Below, piece by piece: positions 44,256 through 52,122 of a DNA stretch of 64,000 nucleotides. The DNA is from an uncultured Saprospiraceae bacterium. GTDB taxonomy: Bacteria > Bacteroidota > Bacteroidia > Chitinophagales > Saprospiraceae. The stretch covers positions 1 through 64,000 of the forward strand of contig CAKZTD010000112.1 in the NCBI GenBank assembly GCA_937921595.1. Reading direction: 5' to 3'. The stretch's first letter is position 1, and every line of letters begins with the position of its first letter. The translations under genes were made by a program, and so were the position numbers. The notes under the pieces are model-generated. The model was not told where the DNA came from and did not search any database. It was given only the letters and a program-made list of their open reading frames with translations.

Positions 44256-46016
44256 CTAATCTCGTGTTATTTTAAAATCAGCGCTTATCGGGAATGAATT
44301 TGCTCCACCATTATTGACTTCTCCACTCATAGTCCCAATAATAAATCCACCTGGATTTTCAAAAGTTGAAATGTCAACCGTAACATCACTGCATTCTCCT
44401 CCTTCACAAGTAGCAAGGTAAACTAATATCTGATCAGTACCTGTCATGTGTAATCCCGTTGAGGTGTATTGTCCTTCTGAAAATCCATCGAAAGTTAATG
44501 AAAAAACATTATTTGGCTCTGTAGGATTAGAGGCTTCAATCAAAAACGGCAAACCTGATTCTTCAATCGTTTGAAATTCAGTAACAGAGAAACTTACTCC
44601 ATTAATGGTATAAATTAGATACTCATCAATTTCTTCACAAATGGAAACTTCTTCGAGGTCTAGACTACTGATTCCAGTGATGTCATGTGTGACTTCATTG
44701 CTTTGTCTTATGTTTTCCAAATCGTATCCTTTAGTGGTAATACTGGTAGCGTTACAAACTGAAATGGTACTATTAAAATATCCATTTGCATCAACATTTA
44801 ATATAGTATATTGGTTGTCGTAAGTGACCAGTAAATATCCATTGGAAACGGTGTTGTCGATTGGGTCATCGCAATTAATCAATGTTCCGCTGATGGTCAA
44901 TAAGTTGGCAGATCCTATATTTACCAGAATAGTTGGGATGGTCGCATCTTCTGCAAAAGGACCAATCTCAGCAGAATATATTTCATTTCCACAGACATCA
45001 TTGATAGTAATAATTAATGCTTCATCAGCTGGAACATAACCAGAATAAAACCCTTCTTCATCCGTACTACCAACCGCTGAGATTCCACTGGAAACTACGG
45101 AAATAACAATCGATACATCTGTTACACCGCCATTTTCATTAGTGACCAATCCTTCAATAAAAACCAAATCACTTGGAACATCACAATTCCAAAATGAGAA
45201 GTGACTGACCGATCCCACATATTTGTTTCCGTCTAAAACCGCTGATCCTTCTTCTTCCCAATATCCATTGGCTTCATTAAAATACCATAGCGGAATGTTA
45301 TCTGGAGCATTGCCTAATAATGACGAAGGAACCGGAAATTCTATTGATGCTGTTTGTCCATCTGCAAGGTTTAATTTTTCTCCTCCCGAACCTTCCAATT
45401 CAACACCGATCATTCCATAGGTAGTCAATTGTACTTGATCTTCTTCCTCATTAAAAGCTCTAAGGTCACCAGGCATTCTTTGCGCAAGATCACTTGCTGT
45501 TGGGTCTAACCATGTCGCATATACATTGACCGAGCCAGAATAATTTCCACCTCCATCTAGTTTGATTCCATTTTCTGGGAAAGTGATGGAAGCTCCATCT
45601 GAAGTTGTAATTATTCCTCCCGAACCTGATTCAAAAGAACCGGTTAAAATCTTGTTGATCATTTTTATACGGGTAAAATTTTGTTTATTTAATTTCGATC
45701 GTACAAATTTAGCATTTGGAAAATATCCGTCTTTTTCTGCAGAGAGCAAACTACCTCGTTCATCAAGATTTATATTTTTAAAAGAGAAGTATCCGTTTTC
45801 GTCACTGATTGCTGAATGTGGTCCTTGAGTTATCGCAACATCCGGAAGTGGTTCATTATTTAGGTTGGTAACTATTCCAGAAATTGAACCGTTAACTATA
45901 ATAGCAGGTTGTTGAGGAGTAGACTCTTTACCAGAGTCGATTTCGTCTTTTCGACAAGATGTAAATAATACCAAGAAACTTAAACTGAGGAAAAGTATAT
46001 TTTTATAAAAACGCAT
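44256..46016 (-). CDS. Large lipoprotein with carboxypeptidase-regulatory domains
   Basis: 586 residues. The lipoprotein signal ends LVLFTSC (Cys at 21). A carboxypeptidase-regulatory domain (~45-115, SISGIVTNLNNEPLPDVAI) is followed by a ~150-residue beta domain (GGIITTSDGASITFPENGI...SHFSFWNCD) and further regulatory-like repeats at ~285-360 and ~370-440. The family is common in Bacteroidota surface lipoproteins; the function is unknown. The sigma-factor gene lies 96 bp beyond its stop on the same strand, so it could be in the same transcription unit. Confidence 0.78.
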   Translation of the reverse strand: MRFYKNILFLSLSFLVLFTSCRKDEIDSGKESTPQQPAIIVNGSISGIVTNLNNEPLPDVAITQGPHSAISDENGYFSFKNINLDERGSLLSAEKDGYFPNAKFVRSKLNKQNFTRIKMINKILTGSFESGSGGIITTSDGASITFPENGIKLDGGGNYSGSVNVYATWLDPTASDLAQRMPGDLRAFNEEEDQVQLTTYGMIGVELEGSGGEKLNLADGQTASIEFPVPSSLLGNAPDNIPLWYFNEANGYWEEEGSAVLDGNKYVGSVSHFSFWNCDVPSDLVFIEGLVTNENGGVTDVSIVISVVSSGISAVGSTDEEGFYSGYVPADEALIITINDVCGNEIYSAEIGPFAEDATIPTILVNIGSANLLTISGTLINCDDPIDNTVSNGYLLVTYDNQYTILNVDANGYFNSTISVCNATSITTKGYDLENIRQSNEVTHDITGISSLDLEEVSICEEIDEYLIYTINGVSFSVTEFQTIEESGLPFLIEASNPTEPNNVFSLTFDGFSEGQYTSTGLHMTGTDQILVYLATCEGGECSDVTVDISTFENPGGFIIGTMSGEVNNGGANSFPISADFKITRD

Positions 46017-46301
46017 GTTTTAAATGTTTTTTAGAAGAGCGATAGCATCACGTAAAGTGATAACATCCACTATTGATTTTTAAATGAGTTCTAATGTTTA
46101 GCAATTGCTTTCATATATACTTATCCTTTTAGATTGAAAAACGATGCCTCTGCTTGAAAAAATAAGATTTTTTTGGCTCATTCCCCATCATTTTTTTATA
46201 TATTTCAGACTGAAAACCAAGTGTTTCCATGCTTGGATGTACCTTTAGAGATTATTTCACTTTACTATCGGTATAACAGCTCCATAAACCAAATAAGAAG
46301 A

Positions 46302-47600
46302 ATGAATAAGCTCCAATGGATAAAACTTAAGAGAGACTTCGATGAGGCTCGATGTATTTTGATGATCGGGCCTAACCTCGCCGGCGTGGAAAAAGATGGC
46401 GAGATGCTCCCTATGGTAGAAGAATTATCAGCCTACTTGGCAGACTTTTTAGATCAAGAAGGTGTTGATTATGATCAAAAAGCTAAAAGAAATCTTCCTT
46501 ATACTGCACTTCGGTTTTTTAGTATTAAAGGTGCAAGAAGAGTTGATCTTGAAGATCTTACCAAAGATTTTATACAACAAAATTCACAAAAGATTCCAGC
46601 AACTTACGAATGGTTAGCAAAGCTTCCTTTTCATATAATCATCAATACCAATCCTGATGATTATATGTTGCGAGCGATGCGTGAAGAAGGAAAGCAACCG
46701 CAATCTTTGCATTATAATTTTAGAAGAGACACCGCAAGTTTTGTTGACTTTGAAAAAGTGAACGCTGAAAATCCTTTAGTTTATAATTTGTTTGGTTCGA
46801 TGGATGAAACAGAATCTTTGGTGTTGACAGAAGAAGATCAATTAGAGTTTACTCGAAATATGGTCAAAGATGATCCTAGAATTCCTGAAGAAATATTAGG
46901 CCAGTTTGATGATCGAAAAACTTATTTGTTTTTTGGATTCAATTTAGAGAATTGGCAATTCCGATTGCTTTTAGATGGTCTAAAACTCAAAGAAGAAAAT
47001 ACAACCATCTCACCAAGTACTAGTCGGTTCCCGGTGAGTTCCATGACCAAGGCTTTTTATGAAGAGCGATTTAATTTTCAATTTATAGATAAAGAAGGAG
47101 ATGCTTTTTTAGAAGAATTAAGGTCTAAAGTATTGCCAGAGAAAACGGAAGGTGAACAAAAGACTGAGCAAGTTTTTCTTTTGTATCATGAAAAAGATGA
47201 GTCTTTTAAAAATGAATTAGAAAACAGCCTGAGCCAATTAATTAAAAACAATGAAATTAGTTTAAAATATCCAGAAAATTTTATCGCAGGAACGGACCAT
47301 GCCGAAGTTTTAGAAGCCTTAAAAAAATCGGATATTATATTGCCAATCATGAGTCCTAATTTTTTAGCAGATGTAGAATTGATGGATAAACTACTTCCGA
47401 TTGCTAGTGATTTAGATAAAAATGAAAAAGCAAAACTCCGACCGATAATTGCAAGACCTTGCGATTGGAGAGAAAATCAACACCTCCGAACCAAAGTACC
47501 ATTTCCAGAAAACGGAGAGGCCGTTACCAGTAATCATTGGAATACTCCCGATGATGCTTATTTCAACATTATTCAAGCCCTTAAAAAAATGTTGAAATAA
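46302..47600 (+). CDS. SIR2-like / TIR-like fusion protein
   Basis: 432 residues from the ATG at 46302 (MNKLQWIKL); an upstream TTG frame is unlikely. Residues ~15-275 resemble a SIR2-like domain: ILMIGPNLAG at 19-28 in place of GAGxS, INTNPDD (~113-119) for the TTNYD motif, and NLFGSMDE (162-169) where SIR2 enzymes have HG; the catalytic His is Phe164. A late FFGFNLENWQFRLLL also fits. Residues ~289-432 look like a bacterial TIR_2-type domain: VFLLYHEKDESF, DIILPIMSPNFL, LRPIIARPCDW and a terminal NIIQALKKML. The usual catalytic Glu after SPxFL seems replaced. So it may be a scaffold or NAD-binding sensor rather than a NADase. The stop TAA overlaps the next ATG. Confidence 0.75.
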   Translation: MNKLQWIKLKRDFDEARCILMIGPNLAGVEKDGEMLPMVEELSAYLADFLDQEGVDYDQKAKRNLPYTALRFFSIKGARRVDLEDLTKDFIQQNSQKIPATYEWLAKLPFHIIINTNPDDYMLRAMREEGKQPQSLHYNFRRDTASFVDFEKVNAENPLVYNLFGSMDETESLVLTEEDQLEFTRNMVKDDPRIPEEILGQFDDRKTYLFFGFNLENWQFRLLLDGLKLKEENTTISPSTSRFPVSSMTKAFYEERFNFQFIDKEGDAFLEELRSKVLPEKTEGEQKTEQVFLLYHEKDESFKNELENSLSQLIKNNEISLKYPENFIAGTDHAEVLEALKKSDIILPIMSPNFLADVELMDKLLPIASDLDKNEKAKLRPIIARPCDWRENQHLRTKVPFPENGEAVTSNHWNTPDDAYFNIIQALKKMLK

Positions 47601-49630
47601 TGAGTGCATCACAAAAGAAAAGTCGATACCCCGGAATACGCGCATTTGAAAAAAATGAACGCCATGTCTTCTTCGGTCGTAGATTAGAAGCCAAGAAATT
47701 ATACAACCTAGTCAAGGCAAAACCATTGGTTGTCCTTTTTGCAAAATCAGGAATCGGAAAAAGTTCTTTGATTAACGCTGGCCTTGAACCTTTGATCGAA
47801 AAAGATTTTTATTATGTGGTAAAGATTCGTTTGCAAACCACAGCGATCAGTTCTGTCGAAATGGTCAAAAACGAATTGAAGCCTTACCTCAATGAGGCAA
47901 AATTAAAAACTCATTCAAAGGGCACACCAGGACTTTGGGAATACCTTCGAGCTTGTGAATTTAAAAAAGGAGAAGATAATTTAACACCCGTTTTAGTCTT
48001 TGATCAATTTGAAGAGTTTTTTGAACACAATAAAAAAGATCAAGAAGAATTGAATCGGGAACTAGCTGATATGGTCAGTGATCGACTACCGGAAAGAATT
48101 CGGGAAAGCCTTCGCGCGATTCCATTTCGAGATAGAACCAAAGAACAATTGGACTGGCATTCACCAATTCCGGTAAAATTTGTTTTTGCTATCCGATCTG
48201 ACCGAATGAGTGAAATGGACGAAATGTCTGTGAAAATTCCTAGCATTTTGCATAATCGTTTTCATTTAAAACCCTTAGGAATTGAGGCTGCGAAGGAAGC
48301 GATTATAGAACCTGCAGCATTAGCAGGAGATGATTTTGATACCCCGGCCTTTACTTATTCCGATCCGGCATTAAATACGATGTTGGCATATTTAAAAAAT
48401 AAAAACGAAGAGATTGAATCCTTTCAGCTTCAATTACTTTGTCGAAATATAGAAAGAACCGTTCAACGAAAACAAGCAAAGGATGTCGTGATTCAGGAAA
48501 CTGATTTTGGAGGAGCATCCGGTATCAAATCAATCCTCAATAACTATTACGAACAAGAGATTTCAGAACTGGAAACGAGTGAGCAATCTGTTGCTAGAAA
48601 ATTTATAGAAGAAGGATTAATCGTTGCTGGTAGAAGGGTAGGTGTGAGCGAAGGTGTAGAAGAGAAGTCATTTAAAATTAGCAAAGACTTATTAGAAAAG
48701 CTATTGTCGAGTCGATTGATTCGTGCAGAGAATACGCATCTTGGTCGGAGTTATGAATTGAGTCATGATACTTTGGTTGCTCCGATTTTACAATCTTATG
48801 AAATCCGACGACGACAAGAAGAACAAGAAGCCGCTTTTAAAAAGCAAGAAGAACAAGAGAAACTGTTGACCATAGAACGGAAGAAAAGAAACGGAGCACG
48901 CTTATTAGCTGCTGCTGGATTTGCCTTGTTTTTAGTAGCAGCAGCCGGTGGCTTTTTAGCAGCCAAACAATCGGAGAAAGCGAAAGTTGCTCAGCAAGAG
49001 GCGGAACGTTTAAAAAAAATTGCTTATACACAAAGAGAAAAAGCTCAAACTGCTTTGGCTGAAGTTGAAAAGGCACAATTGGAAATGGCTAAAGCATATT
49101 TGAGTGCTGGTAAAAGCGATATGAATAATGGAGAGTATAAAGATGCCATTCAGAATTTTAAAACAGTAAAAGAATTGAAGACGGGAATTACCGATAGCAT
49201 CTTTATTGCAAACAAAAACATTTTTGAAGAAGCAGATGATTTGATAAGATCTTCCTCTTCAAAAAGTGGAGTAAAACAACAATTTAATGACTTTTTAAAA
49301 AAAGGGGATAATGCAGCTATCAGCAACAAACATTTGTCGGCTCTTTCTAATTATAGAAAAGCTCGAAAAATAGGAACTACTGATGTTGAAAAAAGAAATG
49401 TCGATTCAAAAATTTCCGAATCTGTTGCAAAATTACTTCCTCAATTTAGATCAGCCTTGAGTGGATCAGAAACTTTTTTTAAAGCAGAAAATGCAATTAG
49501 TTGTAGCCAAGGAAAGAAAAAACTTAAAGAAGCAGAAGCAATTTTTAGAGCATTACCTGCTAGGAGTATTTCCGCTGAAGAAAAAGAGCAATTAGTCAAA
49601 CTAAAAAGAATGAAGCAAGCTTGTCAATAG
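47600..49630 (+). CDS. Membrane-spanning nSTAND-type ATPase
   Basis: 676 residues. It opens with the YPGIRAFEKNE...FFGRRLE motif typical of nSTAND1-type ATPases. Walker A is FAKSGIGKSS (47-56) and Walker B FDQFEEFF (~134-141). Residues to ~410 form the STAND helical and winged-helix parts (SYELSHDTLVAPIL). A charged coiled coil (~400-432), a transmembrane helix (~433-453), a second coiled coil, then TPR-like helices (GEYKDAIQNFKTVKEL) fill the C-terminus. The TPR part would lie in the periplasm. STAND proteins are ATP-driven switches that oligomerise on sensing a ligand. It is coupled to the SIR2/TIR gene by a TAATG overlap. Confidence 0.87.
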   Translation: MSASQKKSRYPGIRAFEKNERHVFFGRRLEAKKLYNLVKAKPLVVLFAKSGIGKSSLINAGLEPLIEKDFYYVVKIRLQTTAISSVEMVKNELKPYLNEAKLKTHSKGTPGLWEYLRACEFKKGEDNLTPVLVFDQFEEFFEHNKKDQEELNRELADMVSDRLPERIRESLRAIPFRDRTKEQLDWHSPIPVKFVFAIRSDRMSEMDEMSVKIPSILHNRFHLKPLGIEAAKEAIIEPAALAGDDFDTPAFTYSDPALNTMLAYLKNKNEEIESFQLQLLCRNIERTVQRKQAKDVVIQETDFGGASGIKSILNNYYEQEISELETSEQSVARKFIEEGLIVAGRRVGVSEGVEEKSFKISKDLLEKLLSSRLIRAENTHLGRSYELSHDTLVAPILQSYEIRRRQEEQEAAFKKQEEQEKLLTIERKKRNGARLLAAAGFALFLVAAAGGFLAAKQSEKAKVAQQEAERLKKIAYTQREKAQTALAEVEKAQLEMAKAYLSAGKSDMNNGEYKDAIQNFKTVKELKTGITDSIFIANKNIFEEADDLIRSSSSKSGVKQQFNDFLKKGDNAAISNKHLSALSNYRKARKIGTTDVEKRNVDSKISESVAKLLPQFRSALSGSETFFKAENAISCSQGKKKLKEAEAIFRALPARSISAEEKEQLVKLKRMKQACQ

Positions 49631-49667
49631 TTTAATCATAAATCTTTTTCTCTAAAGTATTAGAATT

Positions 49668-50654
49668 ATGAAGAATGTATTATGTCTTTTTTTATTGATT
49701 TTTTCTGTGCAAAACCTTATTGCACAGGATTGTTATAACGTTTTTTTTGATGAAGGTGTTCAAGCATACGATGCCTTAGATTTTGAAAACGCAATCCGGC
49801 AATTTAATGCAGCAAAAGTTTGTGATGATAAACCCAATAATAATGAAGTCGACGAATGGATTGTCAAAACACAATCTGGCTATATCGATGCGATCAGAGC
49901 AGCGAGAGATGAAGCATTGCTACTCAAGGTCGAAGCATTGGCTTTACGGTCTTTTGTAAAAGGTCAAGAGCGAGAGTTTAAAAGATTTTATAAAGAAGCG
50001 ATTGATGAATATTCTTCGGCAGTGGAAATGATTCCTGTGGATACTTTATTTCGAGAACAAAGAGCGCAATTAGCGATGAGTCTAGAAGTAAAGGAGTATG
50101 AAATGGCAAAAGAAGATCTTACTTTTTTGATTGAAAATGGAAACCCAAACAAGCGATCAGGATATGAAGATAATCTCGCTTATGTATTGGAGCAAATGAA
50201 TGATTTTAATGGTGCTCTCGTTGCCCAAAGAATGGCAGAGCGAACCGCATCAGTAGAACAGAAAACTTTTTACAATTCTAAAGTAGCAATATTAGAGGAC
50301 AAAAGAAGTAAACAGATCTCAGGTGTTTTTAGTGAAAATCCCACAGAATCAAAAGCAAAAAATAGCTTCATCAAAATAAAAAATGAAACGGGCTATCAAG
50401 AATGTAAACTTCGTATTAAGTTTATAGCTGGTGGTAAAACACTCACCATAGGAAGGGATGGGCAAATAAAACTAGACAAATTACCTGTCGGTACTTATCA
50501 ATATGAAATTACTGGGAAGGTTCATTGTTCTGGACAAACTACTTGGCCAGCGATTGGTAAAGGTACGATCTCGATTAGGTCGAATTCCGTTTATTACCTT
50601 TATTGGGAGCTGACGAAATACAATAAATGTGAGATGCGGGTAGAGAATTTTTAA
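49668..50654 (+). CDS. Exported TPR-like protein, first of three paralogues
   Basis: 328 residues. The signal peptide ends LIAQ (~19). Residues ~20-85 are the module shared with the next two genes (DCYNVFFDEGVQAYDALDFENAIRQFNAAKVCDD). TPR-like helices follow to ~210. A C-terminal beta-sandwich (~225-328, KIKNETGYQECKLRIKF) contains four Cys. No enzyme motif is seen. It follows the STAND gene by 37 bp, and its stop overlaps the next start (TAATG). It is likely a periplasmic partner of the STAND protein's TPR tail (inferred). Confidence 0.78.
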   Translation: MKNVLCLFLLIFSVQNLIAQDCYNVFFDEGVQAYDALDFENAIRQFNAAKVCDDKPNNNEVDEWIVKTQSGYIDAIRAARDEALLLKVEALALRSFVKGQEREFKRFYKEAIDEYSSAVEMIPVDTLFREQRAQLAMSLEVKEYEMAKEDLTFLIENGNPNKRSGYEDNLAYVLEQMNDFNGALVAQRMAERTASVEQKTFYNSKVAILEDKRSKQISGVFSENPTESKAKNSFIKIKNETGYQECKLRIKFIAGGKTLTIGRDGQIKLDKLPVGTYQYEITGKVHCSGQTTWPAIGKGTISIRSNSVYYLYWELTKYNKCEMRVENF

Positions 50655-52114
50655 TGATGAAAAGCCAAAATGAATCCATGAAGCATATCCTTCTTTTTTT
50701 ATTCTTTGTGCTAAATACTCAAATCAGTTTTGCTCAAGACTGCTATCAAACCTTTCTCAATGAAGGCATCCAAGCTTATGATGCCTTGGATTTTGAAAAA
50801 GCCATCAATCAATTCAAAGCAGCTCAGATTTGTGATGACACACCTGCCAATAATGAGATTAGTAATTGGATTGAAAAAGCTCAGAATGGATATATTGATG
50901 CTATTCAGAAAGCACAAAAAAAGTCAGAAGTGGCTTTGGCAAAAGCGAATTCGTTATATTTTGCTAGGCTTAGTCAACAAGCTTTGGAAAATGGGGATTT
51001 AATTTTAGCATACCGATTTTTGGAAATAGCAGATTCATTAGATCAGAATTTAACGGTGTTAGAACAGATGTCAATATTTAGTGACCAGTATGGAGAATTG
51101 TTTGATGGTCAAGTTAAATATTTGATGTGCAAAAAGATAAAAACTAAAAATGGTAGTATTTTATTAATGCATACGGATGAGAATGAAATCTTAGTCAAAT
51201 ATGATGATGAATATATTAGACAACTATTAGATATCCTTGGAGAGAATTATGTGAATTCTATTTCAAATGAATTAAAGTTAAGAGTTGAAAAAGTTATCTA
51301 TAAAGAAGTGAGTGATGTCGGATTAATTTTAGCTTTCATTACTTCTGAAGGAGAGGGTGTCATAACAGATATTGTCTTTTATCCTGAGGAAGAATCAAGA
51401 TTTAGATTTTGTAATAAAACTCAAAGTATGGAGTTTGTTGAAGACCAAAAAGAACTTCTTTGTGTCTGTGAAGATGAAATAATCAAATTAGTTGATGTTA
51501 GTTATCCTTTTAATGAAATATCACTCACTGGCTTTGAATCTGAAATTATAAAAGCTGCTAAATCTAATGATGGTCGTCTTTTAATGGGGATTTCTAAAAA
51601 GGGACTATGTAAAATTTATGATTGTGAAACTGATTCCTTAATCGTTTCTAAAAATGTAGGGATTGGAAATGTTATTGATGCTTCTTTTTCTTCAGACAGT
51701 AAACAAATCATTTTTATTTCTGAAGCAGATAGAATATTACTTACAGATACGAATCTAAATTTAGAATCTAGGGTAGAAATTATTCCAGTCCAATCCAAAG
51801 AAACTGAAATGATTGATAAAGTAATCATGTCCGAAGAAGGAGAATACGTTCTAGTCTTATTAAATGGAAAACATAACCTGGGGGCAATTTTATATAATCG
51901 AAAAGGAGAAATCGTCCACAACATAAAACATGAAGATTTGAATTGGAATATTTTAGAAATCTCTAGGGAAGAGTCTTTATTAGTTTTTCGAGAAAATGGA
52001 AAAGTAAATTTACTTAAACTAGAAGGTTCAAAAAAAGATAACTTTTCTGCATATAGCAAAAAAATGAGAGAAATGAGCTTAGAAGAAAAACTCAGATTTA
52101 AAATTAGAGAATAA
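50654..52114 (+). CDS. Exported TPR-like protein with propeller-like region, second paralogue
   Basis: 486 residues. The signal peptide ends ISFAQ (~28), with a better start perhaps at the third Met (MKHILLFLFFVLN). Residues ~29-100 are the shared TPR-like module (DCYQTFLNEGIQAYDALDFEKAINQFKAAQICDD). The remaining ~380 residues have repeated beta-rich segments with weak propeller character (ISFSSDSKQIIF-like units). The first ~125 bp after the signal sequence are nearly identical to those of the next gene. Nine bases separate the two genes. Confidence 0.78.
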   Translation: MMKSQNESMKHILLFLFFVLNTQISFAQDCYQTFLNEGIQAYDALDFEKAINQFKAAQICDDTPANNEISNWIEKAQNGYIDAIQKAQKKSEVALAKANSLYFARLSQQALENGDLILAYRFLEIADSLDQNLTVLEQMSIFSDQYGELFDGQVKYLMCKKIKTKNGSILLMHTDENEILVKYDDEYIRQLLDILGENYVNSISNELKLRVEKVIYKEVSDVGLILAFITSEGEGVITDIVFYPEEESRFRFCNKTQSMEFVEDQKELLCVCEDEIIKLVDVSYPFNEISLTGFESEIIKAAKSNDGRLLMGISKKGLCKIYDCETDSLIVSKNVGIGNVIDASFSSDSKQIIFISEADRILLTDTNLNLESRVEIIPVQSKETEMIDKVIMSEEGEYVLVLLNGKHNLGAILYNRKGEIVHNIKHEDLNWNILEISREESLLVFRENGKVNLLKLEGSKKDNFSAYSKKMREMSLEEKLRFKIRE

Positions 52115-52122
52115 TAATAACC

